Source: Membranipora membranacea (lineage: Eukaryota > Bryozoa > Gymnolaemata > Cheilostomatida > Membraniporidae). From it: a stretch of 64,000 nt of DNA. The stretch's first letter is position 1; each line of letters opens with the position of its first letter. The stretch is from contig OU612069.1 of assembly GCA_914767715.1 (NCBI GenBank), positions 24,487,387 through 24,551,386 of the forward strand, written 5' to 3'. The translations under genes were made by a program, and so were the position numbers. Below, in pieces: positions 11,149 through 22,726 of the stretch. The notes beneath the pieces were generated by a model, which had not been told where the DNA came from, did no database searches, and was given only the letters and a program-made list of their open reading frames with translations.

Positions 11149-11670
11149 GTTCTACTAGTCTCCTACAAACGTTTCTAAATACTTCTAGCCTGCATCCACA
11201 ACAGCAACTTCTTCAACAACTCAGGTACTGCTTTCTACCCCAACAACAACAAACCCTGTCCTATCTATGTTACCTACCCCTGACCCAATCGGACCTTTTT
11301 CCCAGTCTCAGACCTTCAATTTAAACGCCACTGGTTTAACACGTCATTGTAAGCACCATGAAGATCAATGGAGACAAATCATTGCTAATAAAGATTATGG
11401 TAAGAGAACACTGACTATGAAAAAGATGTATCGATGGTATATGGATTGGAGTGCTGCTGCTGGATATGATCGTGTCTCGGAGCATGTTTACTCTCATATT
11501 ATTAACAACCAATGACAGAGGAAGTAACTGAGCAAAAGGCAAATTACAAAACAAACAGGACCAAAACATCAGACCAATAAAAAAGTGATACTTAAACCAC
11601 AGAACCAACATGACATACGACCTGGAAAATGTATTCTCCCTCCTGCAAACAAACATTTCCTCCGTATTCT
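11149..11670 (+). pseudogene. DDE-like invertebrate repeat protein, copy 1 (internally deleted)
   Basis: From acceptor acttctag (11190) the frame runs through a Ser/Thr/Pro-rich linker (PASTTATSSTTQ) into LTRHCKHHEDQWRQIIA, then directly into KKMYRWYMDWSAAAGYDRVS, stopping at TGA 11513-11515. Copies 2 and 3 have about 0.5-0.9 kb between these two blocks, so this copy has an internal deletion that happens to keep the frame. Further on (11622-11665) lies TYDLENVFSLLQTNISSV, matching the VT.DLQ..L..P block of the family. I recall the layout W..N..K..R..G..Y, C..KC, WSLG, Y..W, KPK.D.CD.C, D-L-Q from many uncharacterised, repeat-like invertebrate proteins, probably transposase-derived. A dead copy. 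Confidence 0.55.
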
Positions 11671-11957
11671 ATTAAAGAAGATTTGACACACATATTGATA
11701 GAATCGTAGGAGAGCATCCAGAGGCATCACAGCTCATACCCATCCTCATCCTCAAAACAAATACGAATATGGAATACGTTTGTATATACTGAGGTGAGAC
11801 CATAGATTTAAAAAACAGTATAGATAGGTCATTGCGCTTCAATAACTTTGCATTATGTCCCCACCCGTATCGTCATTGTGCCACCCGCAGTGTAGCGTTA
11901 TGCATAGCGTAACTGCTAGTGGGTTTATAGTCAGCACTTTTTGCCCACCAACCATAT

Positions 11958-12095
11958 TGGCCTGGATGGCTGAGCTGTTAGCGCTGTTGTCTTATGTTCA
12001 AGGAGTTGCAAGTTCAAACCATACTGCAATAGTTTTAGTTACTTGATACAGCAGGAATACAAGTAGTGCAGTTGATGATAGGTGAATCAGTGGCC
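11958..12095 (+). mobile_element. tRNA-like SINE head inside the transposon
   Basis: The stretch GCCTGGATGGCTGAGCTG then TTAGCGC resembles a tRNA box A (Leu/Ser-like TGGCTGAG), and about 45 bases later AGTTCAAACC fits box B. About 70 bp of unassigned sequence follow. No poly(A) or flanking duplication was identified, so it may be an old SINE or a tRNA pseudogene captured by the transposon. It is too degenerate to be a working tRNA. Confidence 0.45.
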
Positions 12096-13809
12096 AGTTT
12101 TATTAAAAGCTGATCTTCAAGCGCACCTGTTGAATAGATTTTTGTTTACAAACATACTTGTATCTTATATTTTAGTCACCTGATGAATCAATTCTCTGTA
12201 GAATTATATGCTTAACACTTGAATAATTTACTTGTCATAACAAGCAGTAGCATACATATATATGACAATGAATTCAAAAGTGCTGCCCCAGGATTTTCAG
12301 TTGAAAGAAGCTATTTCATTGTTGGGCTCTTGGTGTACACGCAGACATGTAACAAATGGTTTCGATGCATTTATTGGCATGAGAGCAACCCATCTCTCCT
12401 CCCCTGGAAAAGAATAGCAGTTTATGATGTATAACACCAAATTAATGATGAGTTGTTCTCTCATATGTCATGATAATACCTCATATTTGGTATATAATCC
12501 TCATCTGATCCCAAGAGAACATAACAGGGAGTACCCAAAAGATAATGCATCAGGCTTGGATAAATTAAGACATCAAACTATTTCAAAGGAAAACTAACTT
12601 TGTTTATTTCAGTGCAACATGGTACAAGAAATATATATTTTAGCAAACTCTTCTGCTTTTAAAGGCGATGAACTTTTTCTTAGCCCTCTGAAAATTAAAT
12701 AATGCTCTCTCAGGGCCTTAAATGTTTATTAGCATGGAATTGTCCAGATAAGTTTCAGCCAGACAGTTTCTTAGTGCTACTCTCCCACAGGTTGTATATG
12801 TTGCGATATCGGCTATCATTATATATGTGGTACAGCCTGTTCGTTCCATCTCTCGGGCCCATGTTAACAAGTCTGCTCACTGTGCTAATGATCACCTCCA
12901 ACTCTGATTGAAGCACTGTCCTCTCTATATTAAATAACCTGAAGAGAAATATAAGTTTAGAACATTTTGTTCACCAAAAACACCTAACAAGCTAAATGTG
13001 GCGATTCTTACAATAAAGTAGGACCTTGATGTTTGAGCAGCAACACACATCTTAGATATCCAGGGCATTATTGTTGGATTAACATTTGGCTTTAAGACAT
13101 AAATCATATCTCAAATGCAGCGAAAATTTATACCAACCTTATCCTCATACCCATTGGGCCACTACCACTGCAAATTGTGGCTGTCCCTTCAACGCCAATG
13201 TATTTTTTCTGGGAATCTGTGGCACATATTACCAGCAACCTCATCTAGGTAGGGCAGATGAACCTGAAATAATCATAAGATGCACCTTGTCATATGACTA
13301 CAGCAATGGCTATTCTCTTGTTAATTTGAAGAACCTGACCTGACTAGTTCTCTCCTTTGCTCTAGCATGATGATCTACCACACTCAATGAGTGTGTACAG
13401 ACCAATAGTAGGACAGTTATTGTTCTTAACTTTATGAATCTCTAATAGCAGAACATGATACTTGTTGGTCTGTTGAGAACTTAATTCATAACATCAATCA
13501 GCCAAGAACATATTTATATCTACAATTAAGGTTGTTATCAATAAGCTAGTATTGAATAAGTAGAACTTCAGCAGTTACAACTTACCAGTGAAGACTTCTT
13601 TCATCATTGGGACCCTGTGTACACTTGACACAAAGTAGAGGCAGCTCTAGTTTTGTATGAATGAAGAGAATGTATGTAGAAAGTAGTTACTGGAGGAAAG
13701 TACATGTAGTAGTGCAACAATTAATAAGACATGTCCATCACTTTACTCAACTTTACCTTTAATGATGTTAACCTTATCAGAAAGTGTCCAATGAGAGAAG
13801 GCTATACTG

Positions 13810-13875
13810 AGTAAAACGACTTCTGAGCCAATTACAATGTTGTAAGAACATGATTGGCTGGAAGGTCGTTTTACT
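13810..13875. repeat. Hairpin-forming palindrome near the transposon's right end
   Basis: AGTAAAACGAC (13810-13820) pairs exactly with GTCGTTTTACT (13865-13875), and within it AGCCAAT (13826-13832) pairs with ATTGGCT (13853-13859). The loop is about 20 bases. It may be a nested tiny palindromic element or a structural feature of the host transposon. Confidence 0.75.
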
Positions 13876-14014
13876 AACAGTCATGTGACAACCAGCCTTA
13901 TGGTCTAGATTGCTAAAATTCCCAGATCTGAGGCTAAAGTAGGTATCATATTATTGGATAGACAGGAGCACACAATGACCTATCTATACTGTTTTTTAAA
14001 TCTATGGGTGAGAC

Positions 14015-15410
14015 CAATAAAATAATCAAAACACATCCCTCAGCAAATATAACACTTCACATGCTGAACAAACACAAGACTAGGATATCAACAGGCAGGA
14101 AATATCTTGCCAGAACCATCTAAAAGTTGTGCAAAGAACCTTTCCCCAAGGAAAAGGAAAATATCATGCAAAGAAATATGAAGTATGATGTAAGGATGCT
14201 TGACTAGACAAGTAAAAGAGCTGAGTAAACAATCACAAAGGGCAATCCAATATATCATATATGGAGTTTTTTTTCTACATACTGAGGTGAGACCCAAAAA
14301 ATAATCTATACACTTCCCTCGGCAAAATAAAGACTTCAAATGCTAGAGAGAGAAAAAAAGAGGAGATTAACAGGCGAGATACATTTCCTGGACAAGTTAA
14401 AACACTCCAGTTGAGCAGAGAACCTTTCCCAAAGGGAAGGGAACATAACTAGTAAACACTAGAATGGATCTGCTCCTTTCAGGAAAAAAACAAGGCTATG
14501 GTCGTTTTGAAGCTTATATCGGTGTTGCCTGCAAACTATGCCCTGTACCTTGATGATAGTATGATGACTTCCGGATTATCCATGATTTCAACCCCAATGA
14601 TGCCTATACTACATACAGTTCCCAAAATGGACATAATTCTAGCCAAAAAAAAATTGATTAGAGGGTACAAGATTATTTTAGTTCATACAGGGCATACAAA
14701 CTTGTTCCTTTCATAATTGGAAAAAGTGTTATTTCAGCTTGATTAAAACACTATAAATAAATAGATGATGATGATGAGTAAAGAGGAACGAAGGTCTCGC
14801 CAATATTGGTTGAGAGTCTTACTCCCTACTAGTATTCAAATACCTAATATCACTGTGCAAGTTTCTTTTACATAGCTCAAGACGTGACGGTTCGAGTGCT
14901 GTACAGAATGACAGAATAAGTAGATCACCTCCCTGTTGTATTTAAAACTTTACGTCGTCACGTTTTGCATTGAGTTGTCAATGATAATCATTGATGACAG
15001 AAAGAAAACAGCAATCCCAAATCATTGGGCTCTAATTGATGCCAAGATGCCTGATAAATGTCTTGCGCGAAGAAAGAGACAATTTTGCAGGGCAAAGTAA
15101 ACAATTGCCTCATATAATGATTACTATGGCAGGTTGGACCAGTTTCGCAGCATGTTTTTATCCTGTCACATTTGCTCACAAAGCTTGTGAGAGTTTCCTG
15201 CACTACTTTCATATTACATTGGTGACCACAAGTATCTTGGTACTATTGCACAGAAGACCTAACATATCAATACCTAGAATCAGGTCAAACATACAGAAAA
15301 AAGGGTGTCAATTTTGTAAGAGATTTGTAAGATTTTGGCTGGAAAAGAAATGTTCCATTCAGGCTCAGAATTTAAATGCAGTTTATTACATGAATGATGG
15401 AGAAATAGAA
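14015..15410 (+). repeat. 3-prime part of repeated block, copy 1
   Basis: Continuation of copy 1 after the transposon. It is shared with about 31885-33000 and 45078-45960: ccctcagcaaa, aacaggcagg, gatgatagtatgatgactt, catgatttcaaccccaatgatgcctat. Part of the shared stretch stays partly open (MMTSGLSMISTPMMPILHT at 14558) but start and stop positions differ between copies. The 151-codon frame at 15036-15488 is not kept in the paralogues. I see no functional gene. Confidence 0.55.
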
Positions 15411-15720
15411 CCAGCCTCAATCCAGCTCCGAGCTTTGGGGCGAGAGGTGGGAGCGAGTGTCCAGGGAATGGAGAATGGTCAACATAATTAGAATTGAGAA
15501 TTTGCGAGGTTGTTCTAGGAATGGGACGGAATGAGAACAAGAACATGCACGAAACCAGCTTCTGACCCTGAAACCTCAAACTATAATCATTTCCTGGTTT
15601 TTGTCTAATCTCCATCGGATCCTTGCTTTGCTAACCCTTATCGTGATCTCATCTGAGAAAATAATGTTCAGTCTTTGTGCACTCTAATATTTTGTAGAAA
15701 TTCGATTGCGTCTCTGATTT
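15411..15720. repeat. Dispersed array repeat
   Basis: Matches 17590-17830 closely (gggacggaatgagaacaagaacatgca, then atttcctggttttt and ggatccttgctttg) and, in part, 5843, 29190 and 43270. It sits just upstream of module C here and at 17894, so it is probably conserved intron sequence. Confidence 0.5.
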
Positions 15721-15765
15721 TATTTTCTTTATTCATGCTCATTTTTTAACACTGACATCCTCTAG

Positions 15766-15910
15766 ATACACCAACCATTGCACCATCTACCACTCCACCT
15801 CAAACAATCTTGTATTAGACCACACAGCCTCCAATAATCCTAACTCAGACCATCTTGCCTCCACTTGAGAAACCAATAGATATCAACCAATTATCCCTCA
15901 AGTGGTCATA
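15766..15910 (+). pseudogene. Module C exon, copy near 15.8 kb
   Basis: After acceptor catcctctag the reading is TPTIAPSTTPPQTILY, a TAG, then TTQPPIILTQTILPP and LEKPIDI; the terminal IIPQVVI-like DNA follows after a small deletion, and the donor is weakened to gtgatg. The Thr/Pro/Ile repeat and the EKPIDI near the end identify the module. Truncated and interrupted. Confidence 0.5.
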
Positions 15911-16345
15911 GTGATGTTTTTTGTACTAGGTATCTATATCAACATCTGTATCTATATCTATATATGTTTCTCACAATAAAAAAATGCAAAGTATTTGCCA
16001 TGTCAAGCTGATGCCGTAGTTCCAAATCAAAAAGCTTTTATAACTTTGCTATAACACCAAAGATAACTCATTTACAGGATAAACGATATAGTAAAGTTTT
16101 CATTATTATACAGCTTACCCCACTTATGTAACTCCCTTATTGAAAGGCCATGTATAAGTTCATGTTTTTTTTCCCGAAGTCCGGTATCGAGAATTATTCA
16201 TTGTTCCGCTAGTAGAATCTGATAAAAACTTGCGGCCATAATATTTTTTAATAGTCAATTGAGGCTCTACCCAGGCGTTTATTTTGCAGAAATGGTTGTG
16301 TCACTGGTGATATTATCAATGTATTTATGTCTCTTTTACTGATAG

Positions 16346-16533
16346 CCGGGGCGGAGGGCAACTCGAGTGCAGCATTGAAGAAATGAGCCAAACAGGATTG
16401 CGGATCTCCGTCAGACCCCTTAACTCAGCGTAGAACACCCCAAGAGGTAGTCCAGTGGCAATTGCCATACAACAAGATGCTCTTTAAACGGGGCACTTGA
16501 AGTTAAAAGTCATCCCCCTATTAAAAAGAATCA
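16346..16533 (+). pseudogene. Fused stub of module B and module A
   Basis: The acceptor ctgatag and the first ~30 bases come from module B (ccggggcggagggcaactc), then the sequence switches to module A DNA (aacaggattgcggatctccg) and runs to donor gtaagt. Stops interrupt it (Leu to TAA in the PLHS and ALRTG regions). A recombinant exon relic. Confidence 0.45.
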
Positions 16534-16617
16534 GTAAGTTACAAGTACAAGCAGGGATTTTGGTACATACCCCTGGCTACAAGATACAGGTATTTGACTT
16601 GATAAGGTTTTCATCAG

Positions 16618-16806
16618 GGCAAGCTCCGGACAACATACACCAGTGCATCTAGAAAACAGGAGCGCAACAGGATCGTGGATCTCTGTCACACCACTTTACT
16701 CAGTAAAGAACACCCCTAGAGGTTGTCCAGTGACGATTACCATGTGTCAAGACACTCTCAAAACTGGGCAATTGGAGTTAAAAATTGTCTGCCTTAAAAA
16801 GAACCT
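16618..16806 (+). pseudogene. Module A exon, copy near 16.7 kb
   Basis: Acceptor tttcatcag and donor gtaagt are both kept. The core reads SVKNTPRGCPVTITMCQD. The RPKK region is damaged (gtctgccttaaaaag, which gives a stop). It repeats only 90 bp after the preceding module A stub, a local tandem duplication of the exon. Confidence 0.5.
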
Positions 16807-17590
16807 GTAAGTTACGAGTACAAGCAGGTATTTTGGGGACATCCCCCCTCTGGCACAATATCACGATGCATATCGCAACCAAAAAGTATACTTTTCTCTT
16901 CTAAATTTATCATCATACCAGCATTTTGGGTTGTAAATAGGTAATCAAAAGTCATTTGCATTGCCTGAGAATCAAATATATGATATTAATTGCGACACTC
17001 AATAGACAGGGAGATGTACATAGCAAGCAATATAGCCTCATAGAAAATGTATTTGCCCAAAAGAGTAGCAAGTTTTGTAATTTTGAGAGAATTTAAAAAA
17101 AGTCAGATTGACACAAGAGCATCAAGCAGAGATCTCTGATATAGTTTTGACATGAGATATGATAATATCCTTGTTGGCACTTGATATCTCCAAGAGATAA
17201 AGGGCGATGAAGGAAACATGCTGGATAGGAGCTTGAGAGGGCCGATGTTGTTGTAGAATCAGCTCAAAAAGATGAGCTGGATCAGTGCTGAAAACTGAAC
17301 AAAAATGAGAGCATGGGCATCAATATTGCTTTAATTGTTTTAATTCGCCGCAATTATCTTGTGTGTTTATTTTTTTTTCAATTGAATAGTATTTATTTCT
17401 TTTTCAGAAACTAACTATTTTTTGAAATTCATGTTTAACTTTACATATGTGTGTTTATACCTTTCTTATAGAATTGTTAAACATTGTTAAAATGCATGGT
17501 ACTGTGATATTAGGTTTATTGTTGAAGTTAAAGATAGTAATTCGGTGGAAATAGATCTGTATACAAAACTAACGATGAACTGCCAATGAT
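16807..17590. other. No gene seen
   Basis: AT-rich sequence with no supported exon. Short shared pieces with other inter-module introns are present, nothing more. Confidence 0.35.
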
Positions 17591-17893
17591 CAACATAGTG
17601 AGAATTCAAAATTTGTGAGGTGTTATGTAGGAATGGGACCGACATGAGAACGAGAACATGCACTGAACCAGCTTCTAATCCTGAAAGCTCAGACTGTAAT
17701 GATTTCCTGGTTTATGAATAATCTTCACTGGATCCTTGCTTTGTTTACCCTTATCATGATAATATTATCTGTGAGAAATGTTGTTCAGTCTTTATAAAAT
17801 TGTATGCACTCTTATATAAATGTAGAAATGCAATTGCATATCTGATATATTTTCTTTAGTCATCCTCATTATTTTAACACTTTCATCCTTTAG

Positions 17894-17968
17894 ATACACC
17901 AACCACTATCCACCCATTATTCCGTCTCAAGTTATCATGTCTCTGACCATACAGCCTCTAACCATCCA
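17894..17968 (+). pseudogene. Truncated module C exon
   Basis: A short remnant after acceptor tcctttag (atacaccaaccactatccacccattattcc), parallel to the start of the copy at 15766. It stops being alignable at the second third of the module; the IIPQVVM end and donor are absent. Confidence 0.4.
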
Positions 17969-18257
17969 TGATAACGATATAATGAGGTTATTTATTGTTA
18001 TACAGTTTATTCCCCTCATGTAACTCTCTCGATAAAATTCCATGTATAAGTTCGTATTTTCTTATTTGTGAAAACAGTTTTCCAAAAGTTTTTTCGAGGT
18101 TGTCCATTATTCCGACAGTAGAATTTGTAAAACAATCCTGGACATGTTTTATTTTTAGTGGATTGAGGCTCTTCCCAAGCGTTTATCGGCCACTCATGGG
18201 AGTATCACTAGTGATATTCCCCATCTATATAAGTATTGATGTTTTTTGTGTTAATAG

Positions 18258-18396
18258 ATGTAGGCCAGTAAGGGGTCGCGAGGATAGGGAGCATGACAGA
18301 GAGAAAGATCAGCGTATAGTGGAGAAGATATTACGAGATATCGTGAGCAGTGATGAAGAAATCGAGCCAGAGAAACCAACTGCTACTACACCTCAG
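18258..18396 (+). pseudogene. Module B exon, best spliced copy
   Basis: After acceptor ttaatag an uninterrupted frame reads REDREHDREKDQRIVEK, then ILRDIVSSDEEIEPEKPTA and ends TTPQ at 18396, phase 0. The donor is gtgata, a weak site. The frame is open upstream to 17995 only because the intron lacks stops there. The exon is highly charged (Glu/Asp/Arg/Lys) and would form a helix, with an acidic SSDEEIE patch resembling a casein kinase 2 site. The function of the parent protein is unknown; the composition would suit a nuclear protein, which is inference. Confidence 0.55.
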
Positions 18397-18668
18397 GTGA
18401 TAGTGTGAATAAGCTTGTTTGAGGAAACTCATCTTGAGCACCAATTTTTCACTAGCGTTGGTGAGAGATTATTGGGTTGTAACACTGTTTTGCAAGCTTT
18501 CAATATTTCAGAAAATATTGAACGCCGAAAAAACTCATTCTGAAGCTCTCAATTTCAGTAAAATGTTTGGTGTCTTTTAAGATACCAGTACGATTCAATA
18601 AAGCATAATTATAGGTATTGGATTGCAAAAATTACAGACTTCTTTGAATTTAAATTTTTTACATGTAG

Positions 18669-18868
18669 GTCTTAAGAGGATCTAACCCGGCAAGAAGTTT
18701 GGCAGACAGAACAGAACAGTTTTCAGCAATAGTGATATTAAATACTATAAATGGAATGCAGTATACAGCTCCATATCCACCTAGCAAAGGACGGCCATAA
18801 AGTTGGCTGGCAAGCTGGTATCAAGTCAAACCCACAGTCAGTTACCATCAACAAGCGGTGTTACTTAA
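18669..18868 (+). pseudogene. Module D/E last exon, copy near 18.7 kb (internally deleted)
   Basis: It opens after acceptor acatgtag and the start motif is cut short: after SLADR the sequence jumps to the region aacagttttcagcaatagtg. The second half is kept (GMQYTAPYPPSKGRP-like DNA) and the frame THSQLPSTSGVT ends at TAA 18866-18868. In another frame the same DNA is open for 62 codons, which is fortuitous. Confidence 0.45.
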
Positions 18869-19145
18869 GAGACCAACCCATACAAAACATTAACATTTTC
18901 AGTATTTCATTCATTTCCGATACATCCAGTTTACTTTGAAACTCAACTAACAAAGCTCTAGATAATATTTAGTTTTCAATTAGAGATAGGATGTTTTGGC
19001 TACCCCTGGAGGTACGATATTGTTGATATAGACAGCCTAAATGAAACTTACGAATAGTCAATAATGGATTCAAAAATTAGAGGTTTTAAAGGCACCCAAG
19101 GATCTACTGATATCAATTATATCAACACTAACAAGACATATGAAC

Positions 19146-21920
19146 TAATCATTGAAATTATGTCTTCCTTGTTCATAAACAAGTAAATTATTATACTTTT
19201 ACACGTTTCGACATTGACTTGTCATCTGTAATAACAACTCTTTTAATATTTTTGAAGTTCTTACCTTACTTATGTAATGTTTTTTATTGTAGGTACTTAG
19301 TAGAAAAGAAAAACTGTGTTTACTGGAGATTACATACTACTTAGGTGACAGATAAAGAAAGTTATGGATCAAGGTATCAGTAATGTAAAGGTTACAGTTT
19401 AATCATCTGACTGAGGTTTTGTTTAATGTGTTGGTAAACGATGCGGTATTTCCTTTGGAGTTACTTAAAACTTTGAATCCTCTCTGTATTCACAATTATA
19501 TCTATACTGTTAGCTACATAATTTGAATTATAGATCATTATTACTGTATGATCAGTTCAATGTTTACTTTTAGTAGATATCTTATAAATGAACTTATTGA
19601 CTGAGTATTTCATCATTTGTATAATCTGATTACAGAGAGATGAGAGAATCATGATATAAATATCAGCTCAATTCACATCATCCTTAAACTTCCGTCACTG
19701 CTGATTTTCAGACCGGATTTTGCCTGCTTTACACAATGTTTTCAATACAATTTTTCCGATGTATTTCTTTGCTGCAACATATGAAGTTGTAGTTCGAAGT
19801 CATGCGAGTCAAGAATATATTTGAAAAAATATAAAACTGAGAGGATCTGAAACTGCTTGAACGACATGATCACTGTGCAATCGAGAGCCACTGAATGAGA
19901 CTTCTTATTTGTTTTTTAAAGATTTTTTAGTTTTTTCGTATGCAAGAACCCTCTACATGAAATTCTGAGAACATCATATGAGTTAAGAAAAAGCTATAAT
20001 GATGTTGACACTTGACTGAGTATTGGTCATTGTCAGGCACAAAGTCCTAAGATATGAATTCGCTTAGGACTTTTAGTACTTTGTAATTCCCGAGTTTATT
20101 TTCCTAACCAACTTGAAGCACGCCTGCCCGAAAACTATGCCGAGCACATTAAGTTGCCTGAAAACATTCCATCCAAAAAACTCCTCATAACTATGTCCAG
20201 GCAGCTATACACTTGGTGGCTTTTTTTTCTCATTAACAGAACATCAAGATGACTCCAAATGTCACCAAGTCTATGACAACATATATCAGCAAAGATACAG
20301 TAGACCGGCACCAACTCTGAGAATCTTTTTATTTTAATAGAAAAAGAAGAGGGTGACATAGTTTGTTAATGACTTAGCCGCAATGTTACGTTGTTATGTG
20401 TGTAACTCTCTTTAAAGACAGCCATTACAAGAAGTTGAGATTGGAATCATAACAATTTTTGGTTCACCTTTAGTATTATGCACTGTTTTCCATCGTTTGT
20501 TTATGAAGTGAAAGAGCTGTTATTGCTGGTATCATATTTGAGACATGTTATGTTATGAGATATGTCTTCATTACCATTCACATTCACCTGACCTTTCTCT
20601 TAGCAAAACCAACCATGCTAGATGTTATTGTGATACCATAAGGGCACATCAATAGTAGGGTTGGTTGCTGATTTGATGTATCCTACAAATCAATCTATAT
20701 CAAAGCAATAAGATAAGTCTGCTGATATTATCCAGACAAACTGCGATCAGCAAAAATCTTCGCTTTACTTATTATTCCTTGCTATTTTTCCATTGATTTT
20801 TTTAAACACAAAAGAAGTTTACATTCTGACCGCTTACGGCTATATGATGATATTTTTAGTTGCATTTGCAATGAATGCCAGGAAATTTGTTAGGATATTC
20901 TTTTGAATTAAGATATAAGTTCAGCAAGCAACAGACAGATTATTCAAAGTAAAAGTCAACAAAAGCCAAGTTAGCCTGACAAAAGAGTAAAGCATAAATT
21001 TTCTACTGTTAATGGGCAAGAGAATACAGAGCCTACTCTCAAAGCACTTTATCCCAATGCAGGCAGGCTGTGTTTTTTTCAGACACTCTGATGACACACC
21101 AAAATAAAATATTTCAAGCGAATTATGGAAAATGACAAATACTGTGAAATACTGATACATCATTGGTATGATGAGACAGAGGCACAGCAGTGTAACGATA
21201 AAATAGGAAAATCGAACTTGCAATTTGTCTTTACAGATAGGCAAAAAAATCAAGCATGAAAATCCAATGTATAAGCTGTGGATCTGCACCATAAGGAGGT
21301 CAGCAACCCTTAACCTTATGGCTGCAATGACATGAATTAAATTAGGAAGCTATGTTATATCGAAAGCAATAGTATTGTGTTTTGTGTATGATTGTGTAAT
21401 TTAGGTGACAGTTCATGTATCTTATCTAGACACTAGATAGCTGCTTTATTTTCAGAAACAAATGCTCTTAAAAATCAACTTGCTCCAATACTTTTATGTT
21501 TGTTAAGGGTTTTATCGCTTGGCCAATTGTATTGGGTATGCTTGATATAGAAATGAAATGGTGGAAGAAAGTTTACAATTGAAACAATTAGAATTTTCTA
21601 ATTTGATTTTTTATTTCTAACATGCAAATTTAAAAGGTGTACATCATCACAAATTAAATATCAAAGTATAAGTTCTGTGGTTGTCTGCTGCTTTAACAAA
21701 GACAATTTGCAGATACAGGTGCAGAAGCTATCAGTATTAATAATACTGCCTTTCATTGTTTTAGATAGATTTGTTTCCTTTGGAATGACATGGTACAAGC
21801 TTCTCATTGAAAGAACCTCAACTGTCCATTTAGAGCCCTGTCAGTCTTAACAATGAGAGAGCTTTCTTAAGCTACTTAGTGGACAGTCCCTAATGATCAT
21901 GATTGACAGTTTTTTGCATT
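19146..21920. other. 5-prime flank of an array unit
   Basis: No gene supported. About 20100-20180, 20560-20760 and 21770-21870 match the 1.2-1.9 kb region, giving an independent marker of the tandem unit. The 123-codon minus-strand frame at 20921-21292 (hydrophobic, LLCLCLIIPMMYQYFTVFVI) has no paralogue and is likely chance. Confidence 0.4.
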
Positions 21921-21921
21921 G

Positions 21922-22553
21922 ACTTTGACTTTTGACTTTTGACTTTTGATGTATTGTGCATAACAATATCTCCGAGGAGACAAAACTGGTTAAGATGGTT
22001 ACTAAAAAATGACAATTATCTGCTCTTTATATATGAAACCATTATCGTAATATGTCATGAAGTAGCTGAAAAGCTATGAGACCGTTTAGCAGTTCGGCAT
22101 CGGATAGGGCGGAATGTTCGGCTGGCCCCAGAGGATGTCCTGGTTGCAGAGTTAAAAATCAGCCTGTGGTAGTGTGGATGAGACTTGCTACCAATTATTT
22201 TTGTAAAATGCGAAAAGGAAAGATCAAACATAAAATCAATTAAATGAGGAATGCTTAAAAGTGTGAGCCTTTCGTCATATTCAGCGTCAGGGTAGATTAT
22301 TCGTGTTGCTGATCGCTGAATTCGTTCCAACCGATCTTTGACAGGAACATGAACCAAGCACCATAGCACACTACTGATCGAATGTTTGTAGTGTAAAATA
22401 ATTTAAGCCCTTCATTACTTAGACCTATTGTTCTTAACTTCCTCATTAAAAATAGCCTCAAGTTCCACTTAGTGACTAAATTATCGACATGATTGTTAAA
22501 AGAAAGATTGTTATCTATTAATATTCCCAAAAACTGTCTTACTATGAATTTTT
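21922..22553 (-). mobile_element. 5-prime truncated CR1-like LINE fragment
   Basis: On the minus strand two overlapping frames encode the end of a non-LTR reverse transcriptase ORF: FLGILIDNNLSFNNHV, FLMRKLRTIGLSNEGLKLFY, TNIRSVVCYGA, then RLERIQRSATRIIYPDAEYD, LTLLSIPHLIDF and HYHRLIFNSATRTSS. A frameshift or small deletion lies at about 22300-22360. The (TCAAAAG)n run at 21922-21957 is probably its 3-prime tail. The host sequence resumes at about 22554 (attcattgcattctgg), as judged from the uninterrupted paralogues near 25255 and 27424. A dead insertion of about 630 bp. Confidence 0.75.
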
Positions 22554-22726
22554 GGTGCCATTCATTGCATTCTGGTAATGTAATCTTTATTGAATAATAT
22601 AAGTGCAGCATTTCAAATTATTGCATTCATAGTGTTAAAGCAATGTTGATATATTTGTGTAGTTCAGATTGATACCTGAAACTACTTAGACTTAAGTATT
22701 TGATGTCAACATTACTATTTTATCAG

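Larger units (their letters stand above)
11801..14006 (+). mobile_element. 2.2-kb DNA transposon with perfect 34-bp inverted ends
   Basis: The ends 11801-11834 and 13973-14006 are perfect inverted repeats, beginning CATAGATTTAAAAAACAGTA and continuing to ...GGTCATTG. The element is bracketed by an exact 8-bp target duplication GGTGAGAC (11793-11800 and 14007-14014). Two paralogous empty sites in the window carry this target once (near 31887 and, as aagtgagac, near 45077). No transposase is visible inside; the longest frames (under 90 codons) match nothing I know, so it is non-autonomous. An 8-bp duplication fits the hAT or P superfamilies; the CA start and the likeness of GGTGAGAC to the P-element target consensus GGCCAGAC (6 of 8) lean to P, but this is unproven. 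It holds a tRNA-like segment and a hairpin. Confidence 0.85.

Noticed and set aside
15036-15491. 151-codon plus-strand frame, the longest but one in the window
   Set aside because: The paralogous segments near 32950 and 45870 do not keep the frame, and the end runs into a dispersed repeat that occurs in other frames elsewhere.
17995-18408. 137-codon frame treated as one gene
   Set aside because: Only the last third is module B; the rest is intron before a clear acceptor at 18257.
20921-21292. Hydrophobic 123-codon minus-strand frame resembling a membrane protein
   Set aside because: No paralogue, no splice signals, T-rich reverse strand gives hydrophobic codons by chance.
22427-22611. N-terminal part of the minus-strand frame at 22297-22611 as reverse transcriptase
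   Set aside because: Beyond about 22553 the sequence is host array intron, as shown by the paralogues at 25255 and 27424; only the lower part is LINE.
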